The position numbers and the translations under genes are program-made. Positions 1 through 6,457 of a stretch of 6,523 nucleotides of DNA are shown in pieces. The stretch's first letter is position 1; the number at the start of each line of letters is the position of its first letter. The notes under the pieces were generated by a model. It did no database searches, had not been told where the DNA came from, and saw only the letters and a list, made by a program, of their open reading frames with translations. The stretch lies in NCBI GenBank assembly GCA_030529405.1, contig JAUMWZ010000093.1:1-6523 (forward strand). The letters are read 5' to 3'. This DNA comes from Bacteroides sp. (GTDB lineage: Bacteria; Bacteroidota; Bacteroidia; Bacteroidales; Bacteroidaceae).

Positions 1-213
1 TATTTCAAAGCCATATTGCATAAAGAATCAAGAAGTAGAAAAACGAAAAGAGAAGACACGTTTAAGCCCTGATAAACAGAACATTACCCGCATCACAAAC
101 AAACTACACTCCCGCACATACAAATAATGGAGATAGCGCAAACTATCTCCATTACTATATCACACGGTATATACTTTGCCTCATAAGCAAAGCACACCAT
201 ACTGCATACAATA
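1..213. other. Left-edge stretch beyond glmM, no assignable gene
   Basis: This stretch holds the hairpin described separately and no gene that I can identify. On the plus strand two frames are open from the edge: one stops at 70-72 and one at 125-127. Either could be the tail of a convergent gene, and both tails are rich in lysine and arginine, but neither is recognisable. On the minus strand an ATG at 21-19 opens a frame running off the edge (MQYGFEI), so the start of another co-directional gene is equally possible. A weaker 6-bp inverted repeat (CTTTGC at 174-179, GCAAAG at 187-192) lies between the glmM stop and the main hairpin. No 22-bp array is present, although TATATACTTTG at 168-178 resembles one end unit of the array between comEC and nrnA. 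Confidence 0.4.
125..154 (-). terminator. Probable transcription terminator hairpin downstream of glmM
   Basis: A perfect 12-bp inverted repeat (arms 125-136 and 143-154, with the sequence TAATGGAGATAG and its complement) encloses a 6-nt loop. It begins about 60 nt past the glmM stop codon. In the minus direction the stem is followed by TTTGTATG, a short and imperfect U-rich tail. In the plus direction there is no U-run, so it fits better as a terminator for glmM than for a convergent gene. The weak U-tract leaves open a role as a 3'-end stabilising stem or a factor-assisted terminator. Confidence 0.6.
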
Positions 214-1605
214 CTATGCTTTAGCCAGTTGGCTTATCAAATTCATCACTTCTTGTCCTATCTTTTCTGCTTCTTCTTGACTCTTTGCTTCGCTATAAAC
301 ACGAACGATAGGTTCAGTATTACTCTTTCTCAAGTGTACCCACTTATCTGAAAAATCAATCTTAACACCATCTACATCGTTTATCTGCTCATTCTTGTAT
401 GCTTCCTTAACCTTTTGAAGAATCAAGTCTACATTTATTTCAGGAGTTAAATCTACCTTATTTTTCGCAGTGAAATATGCTGGATATTCTTTTCTAAGCT
501 CACTAACCTTCATTTGCTTATGTGCCAAGTGGCTCAAGAACAAAGCTATTCCCACCAATGCATCTCTACCGTAGTGGCTTTCAGGGTATATAACTCCCCC
601 ATTTCCTTCTCCACCAATAACAGCATTAGTCTCTTTCATCTTCGTAACCACGTTCACTTCGCCAACAGCAGATGCACTATACTCGCCTCCATGTTTTAGA
701 GTTATGTCACGAAGTGCACGTGTAGAGCTCAGGTTTGACACAGTGTTGCCCGGTGTGTGTTGAAGAACATAGTCGGCAACTGTTACTAGGGTATATTCCT
801 CGCCATACATAGTTCCGTCTTCACATATCATTGCCAATCGGTCTACATCAGGGTCTACCACAAATGCAACATCAGCTTTTCCGCTCTTCATCAGTTGCAT
901 TATGTCTGTCAAGTTCTTTTCAAGCGGTTCAGGGTTGTGCTGAAAATCGCCCGTAGGCTCGCAGTATAGTTTTTCAATTTGTGTTACACCTAGTTGTTCT
1001 AACAGTTGAGGTATCACGACACCTCCAACTGAATTGACAGCATCTAGTGCTACCTTAAAGTTTGCTTTGCGTATAGCCTCCACATCGACCAACTTTAGTG
1101 CTAGCACACTGTCTATATGTTTTTGGTTATACGAAAGGTCTTTTGTGTATTTACCGAGCTTATCTACTTCGGCATATATAAATTCTTCGGCTTCTGCTAT
1201 TCTTAGTACTTCTTCTCCCTCTTTAGCGTTTAGAAATTCGCCACGTTCATTTAGAAGCTTGAGTGCATTCCATTGTCTTGGATTGTGTGATGCTGTAAGT
1301 ATAATTCCTCCACAAGCATTTTCCATTGTAACAGCCAACTCTGTTGTAGGTGTTGTAGCTAGATCTATATCTACTACATTCCAGCCCATTCCCATAAGTG
1401 TTCCTACCACAATGTTTTTTACCATTTCGCCAGAAAGGCGAGCATCTCTGCCCACTACAATCTTGTTTGTGTCTTTCGTTGTTGTTTTTCGAATAAGAGT
1501 GGCATAAGCAGACGTAAACTTAACAATATCTAGTGGATTAAGTCCTTCCCCTACTTGTCCGCCTATTGTTCCTCTAATACCTGAAATTGATTTAATGAGT
1601 GCCAT
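214..1605 (-). CDS. glmM: Phosphoglucosamine mutase (archaeal-type GlmM)
   Basis: This 463-residue cytosolic enzyme of the alpha-D-phosphohexomutase family is predicted to convert glucosamine-6-phosphate to glucosamine-1-phosphate, the step feeding UDP-GlcNAc for peptidoglycan and lipid A. All four family signatures are visible. They are the phosphoserine loop TASHNP at 104-109 (catalytic Ser106), the Mg-binding loop DPDVDR at 251-256 (Asp251, 253, 255), the sugar-specificity loop GEGNGG at 332-337, and the phosphate-binding loop RKSNTEPIVR at 426-435. The N-terminal GIRG at 9-12 is typical. The GEGNGGVIYP and HYGRDAL segments match the archaeal-type GlmM subgroup used by Bacteroidota, not the GEQSGH type of E. 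coli. Phosphomannomutase or phosphoglucomutase side activity cannot be excluded from sequence. The ATG is preceded by AGAAGAAAAAAACAA, an A-rich leader with a weak AGAAG. The gene lies 139 nt after the lipoprotein gene, and the gap carries a 22-bp repeat array. It is the last gene before the hairpin. Confidence 0.93.
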   Translation of the reverse strand: MALIKSISGIRGTIGGQVGEGLNPLDIVKFTSAYATLIRKTTTKDTNKIVVGRDARLSGEMVKNIVVGTLMGMGWNVVDIDLATTPTTELAVTMENACGGIILTASHNPRQWNALKLLNERGEFLNAKEGEEVLRIAEAEEFIYAEVDKLGKYTKDLSYNQKHIDSVLALKLVDVEAIRKANFKVALDAVNSVGGVVIPQLLEQLGVTQIEKLYCEPTGDFQHNPEPLEKNLTDIMQLMKSGKADVAFVVDPDVDRLAMICEDGTMYGEEYTLVTVADYVLQHTPGNTVSNLSSTRALRDITLKHGGEYSASAVGEVNVVTKMKETNAVIGGEGNGGVIYPESHYGRDALVGIALFLSHLAHKQMKVSELRKEYPAYFTAKNKVDLTPEINVDLILQKVKEAYKNEQINDVDGVKIDFSDKWVHLRKSNTEPIVRVYSEAKSQEEAEKIGQEVMNLISQLAKA

Positions 1606-1672
1606 TTGTTTTTTTCTTCTGATAATATTTGGTTTATTTCTTGCCTTTGTTTGTATATTGTTATCCTACCCT

Positions 1673-1744
1673 TTTCAAAACACCATATATAGTTTGTTTT
1701 TGAATTATATATGGTTTACAAGTCAGCCGTATATGGTTTACAAG
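1673..1744 (-). repeat. 22-bp tandem repeat array, 3 units, between lipoprotein gene and glmM
   Basis: Read on the minus strand, unit starts fall at 1738, 1716 and 1694, exactly 22 bp apart. The palindromic cores are AACCATATACGGCT, AACCATATATAATT and AACTATATATGGTG. The first unit continues with the linker GACTTGTA, matching the family consensus. The sequence directly after the lipoprotein stop codon (CTTGTA, 1744-1739) equals the end of that linker, so the array appears to begin immediately behind the stop codon TAG at 1747-1745. Here the consensus orientation follows transcription, opposite to the other three arrays. The third unit is degenerate in its linker. No canonical TAnnTTTG box for glmM was found in this gap. 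Confidence 0.8.
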
Positions 1745-2401
1745 CTACTTTCTTTTAGCAAAGCTCTCTATGTAGTATAGGTATGGTATGACTTGTTGTT
1801 GTGCATAGTCATGTCCCAACTTAGACTTCACCATAATGTTTAGGCTTGCTCCGTCATACAGATATGGCAACACAACCAACCAACCATTAGGCACGCTCTT
1901 ACCTCTTGAGTTTAGTTGCCATAGGTAAGGTTGTTGTACAAATGTACCCGTAGCAGTGTTATCTATATCTATGTTATATCTGAACAGTCCCGGAGTTAGA
2001 TATGTGCTTTCGTTCTTAGCATATTCTTCCAAATAGATATTGAACGTCCCCAGTTTTCCTGTTTGTACGTTTGTTTCTTTATATCTCACTAACACGTCGT
2101 CTCCGTTTACAAACTTGTTTTCATCTTTAGCCTCTCCTTGCTTGATGATTTGCATATAAACTCCGTTGTTAAGGTCTACAAACTCGTCTATCTTATCTCC
2201 AGCAGCTTTCGATTTGGTCTTTTTGTCGTTTTTCATAAAAGCCTCAAGCGAAATAACACTTACTGCACTGTCGCCAAAGTATTTCTCTACTGCCTTATTC
2301 TCTTCTTCCAACTGTTCTGCATAAGTTTTATTATTATCACACGATATTAGAGTTGCCCCTAATAACATCATTGCCACTGCCACTGTTATAAACTTCTTCA
2401 T
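1745..2401 (-). CDS. DUF4827-type lipoprotein with FKBP-like fold
   Basis: This is a 218-residue exported lipoprotein. Residues 1-20 form a signal peptide (MKKF, then a hydrophobic stretch) ending in the lipobox LISC, so Cys21 is the predicted lipidated residue. The mature part starts DNNKTYAEQLEEE, a short charged helix typical of the Bacteroidota DUF4827 family as I recall it. Residues about 80-215 look like a divergent FKBP-type peptidyl-prolyl isomerase fold. VYMQIIKQG at 81-89, GDDVLVRYKE at 100-109, LPYLYDGASLNIMVKSKLG at 178-196 and VIPYLYYIE at 204-212 follow the usual order of strands and the SKLGYG...IP element. Isomerase activity is doubtful and no substrate is known. It starts 18 nt after the nrnA stop, so the two are probably co-transcribed. 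The leader before the ATG is A-rich (TATAAGAAT). The 3' end abuts a 22-bp repeat array. The family call is from recognition by eye, and the fold is an inference. Confidence 0.8.
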   Translation of the reverse strand: MKKFITVAVAMMLLGATLISCDNNKTYAEQLEEENKAVEKYFGDSAVSVISLEAFMKNDKKTKSKAAGDKIDEFVDLNNGVYMQIIKQGEAKDENKFVNGDDVLVRYKETNVQTGKLGTFNIYLEEYAKNESTYLTPGLFRYNIDIDNTATGTFVQQPYLWQLNSRGKSVPNGWLVVLPYLYDGASLNIMVKSKLGHDYAQQQVIPYLYYIESFAKRK

Positions 2402-2419
2402 ATTCTTATATGTATTGTT

Positions 2420-3454
2420 TTATTCTTGATTTAACTGTGCCTTATACTTTTCTATTGCTTGCAAGAAAGTCTGTCTTGCTTCTTCCATTGTTCCGTAATA
2501 CTCTCCTCCCGATGCGTTTAAGTGTCCTCCGCCATTAAAGAATGTTGCTGCAAGTTCGTTGCAAGGGAATGTTCCCACCGAACGTAAAGACACTTTTATC
2601 ATTCCCTTAGCTTTGTCTTCACGCAAATAGCATGATAGTATGATGTTTTTTATGCTTAGTGGAATGTTTACAAAGCCTTCACTGTCGCCCTTTACATAGT
2701 TAAATAGGTCTTGTTCTGCTTGTGTCAGAGTGATTAGTGATGCTCTGTATTCGTGATAAACCTCCATATTTGCCAGCACGTGTCCCATTAGTCTGAGTCT
2801 GCTTTCAGAATAGGTGTTGAACACTTTTCTGTATATTTCGTCTTTGTCTATTCCTTTTTTCAGAAGTTCTTTGATGATGATATACGTGTCTTTGTGGTTA
2901 GAATTGTATGTAAACCCACCTGTATCTGTCATCATACCTGTATATATGCACTCGGCACACTCTTTAGAAATATCTTCGTAGAAACCCATTCTGCAAATCA
3001 GTCTGAACACTAATTCAGATGTAGATGATATATGCGGATACGACATAGTGATGGCACAAAAGTCGTCAGGGTTTAAGTGATGGTCTACCAACAGCTTTCT
3101 TCCTTCTGATTTTTCTACAGCTTCTGCCATATCGTCTATTCTCTTTGTGGTGTTAAAGTCAAGACAGCATATAACGTCAGCCTTAGCTATTTTCTCGTCG
3201 GCAAGTGCTTTGTTTTGGTCATATAGAACTACTTTTTCGCTATCTGGCATCCACTTTAAGAACTCGGGGAAAGCGTTTGGCACAATCACTGTGACCTCTT
3301 TGTCTTGCGAAGTGAGGAAGTGGTAAAGCCCAAGCGAAGAACCCATAGCATCTCCGTCAGGCGATGTGTGAGTGACGATAACTATCTCTTTAGCTCTGAC
3401 AAACCATTTGTGGAAATGGTCTACCTTAGATTGTTCTATGACTCTTGATATCAT
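2420..3454 (-). CDS. nrnA: Bifunctional oligoribonuclease / pAp phosphatase (DHH-DHHA1 family)
   Basis: This 344-residue cytosolic phosphoesterase has a DHH domain (about 20-180) and a C-terminal DHHA1 substrate-binding domain (about 230-340), the usual length and layout of NrnA. Metal-binding motifs are complete: THTSPDGDA at 28-36 (His29, Asp33, Asp35), CLDFN at 97-101 (Asp99), the signature DHH at 124-126, and MMTDTGGF at 174-181 (Asp177). DHHA1 shows the SLRS element at 289-292 and GGGHLNASGG at 308-317. Known family members degrade 2-5 nt RNA fragments from the 3' end and dephosphorylate 3'-phosphoadenosine 5'-phosphate. Members that cleave pGpG or cyclic dinucleotides also exist, so exact substrate preference is inferred. 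The ATG at 3454 has an A-rich upstream stretch (CTAAAACAACAGA). A 219-nt gap to comEC contains a candidate promoter and a repeat array. The lipoprotein gene follows after 18 nt. Confidence 0.92.
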   Translation of the reverse strand: MISRVIEQSKVDHFHKWFVRAKEIVIVTHTSPDGDAMGSSLGLYHFLTSQDKEVTVIVPNAFPEFLKWMPDSEKVVLYDQNKALADEKIAKADVICCLDFNTTKRIDDMAEAVEKSEGRKLLVDHHLNPDDFCAITMSYPHISSTSELVFRLICRMGFYEDISKECAECIYTGMMTDTGGFTYNSNHKDTYIIIKELLKKGIDKDEIYRKVFNTYSESRLRLMGHVLANMEVYHEYRASLITLTQAEQDLFNYVKGDSEGFVNIPLSIKNIILSCYLREDKAKGMIKVSLRSVGTFPCNELAATFFNGGGHLNASGGEYYGTMEEARQTFLQAIEKYKAQLNQE

Positions 3455-3486
3455 TCTGTTGTTTTAGTCTGTTTTTTGTGTTTCAA

Positions 3487-3596
3487 GCATATATACAACC
3501 CCTTTCTTGACTATATATGGTTTACTTCTAAACTATATACAACTGACTTTTAATCTATATACAGTCAATTTCCAGTTTATATATACTTTGTATTAG
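3487..3596 (+). repeat. 22-bp tandem repeat array, 5 units, between comEC and nrnA
   Basis: Five units begin at 3487, 3509, 3531, 3553 and 3575. Their TATATA cores begin at 3490, 3512, 3534, 3556 and 3578, an exact 22-bp step each time. The third unit is closest to consensus (AACTATATACAACT then GACTTTTA), and the outer units are more diverged. The array fills the middle of the 219-nt comEC-nrnA gap and would lie within the nrnA 5' untranslated region if the promoter at 3653-3686 is used. A possible decayed unit, with TATAGTTTG at 3622-3630, lies to the right but is not in register. Confidence 0.85.
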
Positions 3597-3604
3597 CGTT
3601 ATGC

Positions 3605-3653
3605 TTAGTGACTAAAGCGTTTATAGTTTGCTCTGTTTAAGCACATACTGTGC
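3605..3653. promoter_or_regulatory. Short palindromes downstream of the candidate nrnA promoter
   Basis: Two small symmetric elements lie between the repeat array and the candidate -7 box. TTAGTGACTAA (3605-3615) is symmetric around a central G. GCACA and TGTGC (3641-3645 and 3649-3653) flank a 3-nt spacer at about the expected transcription start on the minus strand. They could be operator half-sites or a small 5' stem-loop. Elements this short also arise by chance, and nothing identifies a regulator. Confidence 0.25.
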
Positions 3654-3686
3654 AAAAGTAATATATTTTACTGTTAGACACTAAAG
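3653..3686 (-). promoter_or_regulatory. Candidate Bacteroidota-type promoter for nrnA and the lipoprotein gene
   Basis: On the minus strand TACTTTTG (3660-3653) matches the Bacteroidota -7 consensus TAnnTTTG exactly. A -33-like CTTTAG lies at 3686-3681, with 20 nt between the two, close to the usual spacing although the TTTG is imperfect. The -7 box lies just beyond the comEC stop codon (3676-3674), so transcription would start near 3646 and give an nrnA leader of roughly 190 nt that includes the whole 22-bp array. No equally good box was found upstream of glmM or rpe. Confidence 0.5.
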
Positions 3687-5764
3687 TATAAGTCGCCTTT
3701 TTCGTTTAATACTATTAAACTGTGTCTTAATTTAATACAATCTGACTTGATTTGCTCAATTATGTTTTTCTCGACAGAAGAATGAACAATTATTTTACTT
3801 GCTGAAAACAGATTGTCAATGTCGTTTATTCTACCCCTAAAACCTTCACACAAATAGACAAAGTCAACCTTTACTTTATTCTTTAGGGGACTCACTTTCC
3901 TTGTGTCATAGTCTATTACTGCCAGTGTTTTATTCTTAAAACACACAAGGTTAGTAGTCACATAATACGGATTTCCAGCACTGTTTATCTGCACATTATC
4001 AACCTTTCTGATGCCGTTTCTTAACCAATAGTTCTTATACTTTCGCTTAATCTTATCTTGTTTGTCTATTCCTTTGGCAAAGAGTATGTTTGAACGTCCG
4101 CACTGTTCTATAAGATGTATAGTTGCACAATCTTTATTATTGTAGAAAATCATTCTGTCGCCTCGTTCTACACTCTCTAGCGTTTGAACTAAAAAGGCTA
4201 TACAAACCATTAGCAAAGAGAGCATAACGTAAAGCAAATGCCTTGGAGTTTTTCTACTTATGTATGCAGATGTGGCGAGCGCAATGAGTATGAGCGACGC
4301 TAGCACTAAGGGGCTTACGTATATATTGTCTATTGACGAAAGGGGCAGTTGCTCTACGGTTTTCAGAAAGTTGTTCATCTGTTTGATTACGAAGTTAAGA
4401 CAGTCGGCAACGGCGTGATGTATGTTTGCTATCGGGTATGTAGCTATTAGCAACAAAGAGATAGAGAGTATAATGGTTAGCAGAGGTATGACAACGATGT
4501 TGGTAATCAGAAAATGAACGGAAAACCTATTGAAATAAAACATCACAACAGGAGAGGTAAGTATCTGAACAGATATGCTTATGCTCACAATGCTCCATAC
4601 ATATCTGGTAATCTTATGTTTGGCAACGAACAAACTCTCTATTGGTTTGTGGAAAAGTATTATAGACAGAATGGCACAGAAAGAGAGTTGAAAGCCTACG
4701 TCAAATAGACTTTGCGGACTGAAAAGAAGTATCACAAAGGCAGCAACAGAGAGATTGTTTACCGACAGTGGTTCACGGCGGAGCAAACCACTAACAGTGT
4801 AGAGGGCAAACATCACTGTTGCACGGACTACCGATGCAGAAAGTCCGACCAAAACGGCAAAAGCCACAAGGCAAAGCATAGTCAGAACGAAAGAGAAATA
4901 TTTGCCTTTCTTCCCTAAACGCTCTAATGGTTTGAGCAAAAACATTATCAGAAAGCCAAGAATGGCAACGTGCATTCCCGAAAGGGCAAGTATATGGCTA
5001 GCACCGGCTATGGAGTATGTTTCCCTAAGTTCTTCACTAAGGTCTTTCTTATAGCCCACGGTAAGGGCTGAAAGAACTGACAGTTGGTCGCCCATTATGC
5101 CTGCATCTGCATACAAATCAATGATTTTACTGCGACAAACAGATGCCCATTGCCTTATCGACAGCGTTTCGTTAGCTCCTTTAAGCACCTTATATCTGCC
5201 CTTAGGAATATAAATCGCACCGTTTATTCCACTGCGTGCTAAGTACTTTTTATAGTCAAATCCGTCTAAACTGAACGTTTGCTTAACGGGCAACAAAGAG
5301 GTTTGCACGAGCAATCTATCTCCCGCCTGCAACGAAAGTATATTTGTGTCTGCGGGCAAAGTAAATATAAATTGCTTATCAACTGTATATAGTTTGTCTG
5401 CAAACTGTATATACTTGACTTGCGAATTAAGAACAGTTTTCTCCGACTTTAATATCGGCTTGTCATTCAGCTCAATAACATAGTTGGAGCGAGCTGTGTT
5501 TGGTGTGAAATCCGTTTGTTCTAGCTTAGCTTTTAAGGCAAGCACTCCTAACAGGGCAAGGCTGATGTAAAAAGACATGGCAAAAAGCCATTTGTGGCGC
5601 AAATTGTGGTTGCGGTAAAGGACAATAGTGGATAGCACAGACACCGAAACGAGTGCCATCAGAGGCAAGGTGTCTATACAAAACACGTTACCTATTATTA
5701 TTCCTGCAATAAAAGGTAACGTGATTTTAATGAAAGGACTCTTATTTGGGTTGAGTACAGTCAA
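3674..5764 (-). CDS. comEC: ComEC/Rec2-family DNA-uptake channel protein
   Basis: This 696-residue polytopic inner-membrane protein is predicted to carry single-stranded DNA across the cytoplasmic membrane during natural transformation. Hydrophobic segments at about 11-30, 33-50 and 60-77 precede a soluble DUF4131/OB-fold-like region (about 90-195). The Competence domain follows (about 230-500), with the family signature GASHILALSGMHVAILG at 254-270, then LSASVVRATVMF at 308-319, FDVGFQLSFCAILS at 354-367 and TSPVVMFYFNRFS at 403-415. The C-terminal part (about 535-696) occupies the place of the beta-lactamase-like nuclease domain but shows no HxHxDH metal motif, so it is probably degenerate or non-catalytic. 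The start is TTG at 5764-5762. No in-frame ATG or GTG exists between it and the upstream stop at 5788-5786, and the first downstream ATG (residue 36) would remove the first membrane segment. It begins 5 nt after the rpe stop, indicating co-transcription and probable translational coupling. Residues 114-128 are encoded by two 22-bp repeat units. Confidence 0.9.
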   Translation of the reverse strand: MTVLNPNKSPFIKITLPFIAGIIIGNVFCIDTLPLMALVSVSVLSTIVLYRNHNLRHKWLFAMSFYISLALLGVLALKAKLEQTDFTPNTARSNYVIELNDKPILKSEKTVLNSQVKYIQFADKLYTVDKQFIFTLPADTNILSLQAGDRLLVQTSLLPVKQTFSLDGFDYKKYLARSGINGAIYIPKGRYKVLKGANETLSIRQWASVCRSKIIDLYADAGIMGDQLSVLSALTVGYKKDLSEELRETYSIAGASHILALSGMHVAILGFLIMFLLKPLERLGKKGKYFSFVLTMLCLVAFAVLVGLSASVVRATVMFALYTVSGLLRREPLSVNNLSVAAFVILLFSPQSLFDVGFQLSFCAILSIILFHKPIESLFVAKHKITRYVWSIVSISISVQILTSPVVMFYFNRFSVHFLITNIVVIPLLTIILSISLLLIATYPIANIHHAVADCLNFVIKQMNNFLKTVEQLPLSSIDNIYVSPLVLASLILIALATSAYISRKTPRHLLYVMLSLLMVCIAFLVQTLESVERGDRMIFYNNKDCATIHLIEQCGRSNILFAKGIDKQDKIKRKYKNYWLRNGIRKVDNVQINSAGNPYYVTTNLVCFKNKTLAVIDYDTRKVSPLKNKVKVDFVYLCEGFRGRINDIDNLFSASKIIVHSSVEKNIIEQIKSDCIKLRHSLIVLNEKGDLYFSV
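5381..5424 (+). repeat. Two 22-bp repeat units inside the comEC coding sequence
   Basis: Units begin at 5381 (AACTGTATATAGTT then TGTCTGCA) and 5403 (AACTGTATATACTT then GACTTGCG), 22 bp apart and close to the family consensus. They lie antisense to comEC and encode residues 114-128 (within VKYIQFADKLYTVDK) in the soluble OB-fold-like region. The 22-bp unit is not a multiple of three, so the two copies are read in different frames. The preceding 22 bp (5359-5380) share AA.T..ATAT with the core and could be a decayed third unit, which would make the inserted length 66 bp and frame-neutral. Confidence 0.8.
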
Positions 5765-5769
5765 TGGTT

Positions 5770-6420
5770 TTATATGTTTCTTAGTTTACTTATCATCTCT
5801 TCCGGATTATCTGCCGCGAAGATTGCATTGCCTGCAACCAATGCGTCAGCACCAGCTTCGACCAATAGCTTAGCGGTTTCAAGATTAACTCCTCCGTCTA
5901 CTTCGATAAGTGCCTTAGAACCTGTAGAACGTATCAGCTCTTTCAACTCCTTGACCTTCTCTACCGAATGTTCAATGAATTTTTGTCCTCCAAAGCCGGG
6001 ATTAACACTCATCACAAGCACCATATGCACATCACGGATAATGTCTTTTAGCATAGCTATTGGAGTGGCTGGATTGATGGTTACAGCAGGCTTCATTCCC
6101 GCCTCTTTTATTTGTTGCACCACTCGGTGAAGATGCGGACACGCCTCGTAATGTACGTTCATTATCTCTGCACCCAATGCTTTTACCTCTTTTATAAACT
6201 TCTCTGGTTGCACAATCATCAAATGCACATCAAGTGGTTTCTTACTTAACTGTGCAACATATTTAAGCACAGGAAAGCCGAAGGAAATGTTAGGCACAAA
6301 CACACCGTCCATAATGTCAATGTGTACCCAATCTGCCTCGCTACGGTTAATCATCTCTATATCTCTGCCAAGATTAGCGAAATCTGCCGACAGAATAGAA
6401 GGAGATATAATTGTTTTCAT
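5770..6420 (-). CDS. rpe: Ribulose-phosphate 3-epimerase
   Basis: This 216-residue cytosolic TIM-barrel enzyme interconverts D-ribulose 5-phosphate and D-xylulose 5-phosphate in the pentose phosphate pathway. Length and motifs are standard: SPSILSADF at 6-14, the metal and catalytic segment HIDIMDG at 33-39 (His33, Asp35), DVHLM at 64-68 (His66), the phosphate-contacting loop SVNPGFGGQ at 138-146, EVDGGV at 173-178 (Asp175, the second catalytic acid/base), and the phosphate-binding AGNAIF at 196-201. All four expected metal ligands are present. The ATG at 6420 gives the usual N-terminus (MKTIISPS), and the leader is A-rich with no clear Shine-Dalgarno site. It is the first gene of the visible block, with comEC 5 nt behind it. 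A 22-bp repeat array starts 38 nt upstream of the start codon. No TAnnTTTG promoter box is visible before the window ends. Confidence 0.96.
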   Translation of the reverse strand: MKTIISPSILSADFANLGRDIEMINRSEADWVHIDIMDGVFVPNISFGFPVLKYVAQLSKKPLDVHLMIVQPEKFIKEVKALGAEIMNVHYEACPHLHRVVQQIKEAGMKPAVTINPATPIAMLKDIIRDVHMVLVMSVNPGFGGQKFIEHSVEKVKELKELIRSTGSKALIEVDGGVNLETAKLLVEAGADALVAGNAIFAADNPEEMISKLRNI

Positions 6421-6457
6421 ACCAAAGTGGTTTTATGTTGTTTTTTATGCGTTTATA

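Noticed and set aside
174..192. Second terminator hairpin after glmM
   Set aside because: The stem is only 6 bp with a 7-nt loop and no U-tract, much weaker than the 12-bp hairpin that follows.
1034..1507. 157-codon plus-strand open frame opposite glmM
   Set aside because: It is antisense to a complete and strongly conserved enzyme gene, and its serine-rich translation is typical of a reverse-frame shadow.
3487..3596. CRISPR array
   Set aside because: The 22-bp period leaves only about 8 bp between cores, and those linkers are similar to one another. No cas gene is present, and the same units occur inside a coding sequence.
4514..4918. Two plus-strand open frames within comEC
   Set aside because: They overlap conserved membrane segments of ComEC read in the other direction and resemble no known family.
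5381..5424. Promoter boxes hidden in the repeats (TATACAGTTTG on the minus strand)
   Set aside because: The arrangement gives three bases between TA and TTTG where the Bacteroidota -7 box has two, and it recurs inside comEC where no promoter is needed.
5774..6130. 118-codon plus-strand open frame opposite rpe
   Set aside because: It is a low-complexity Ser/Ala/Thr-rich translation antisense to an intact rpe, with no recognisable motif.
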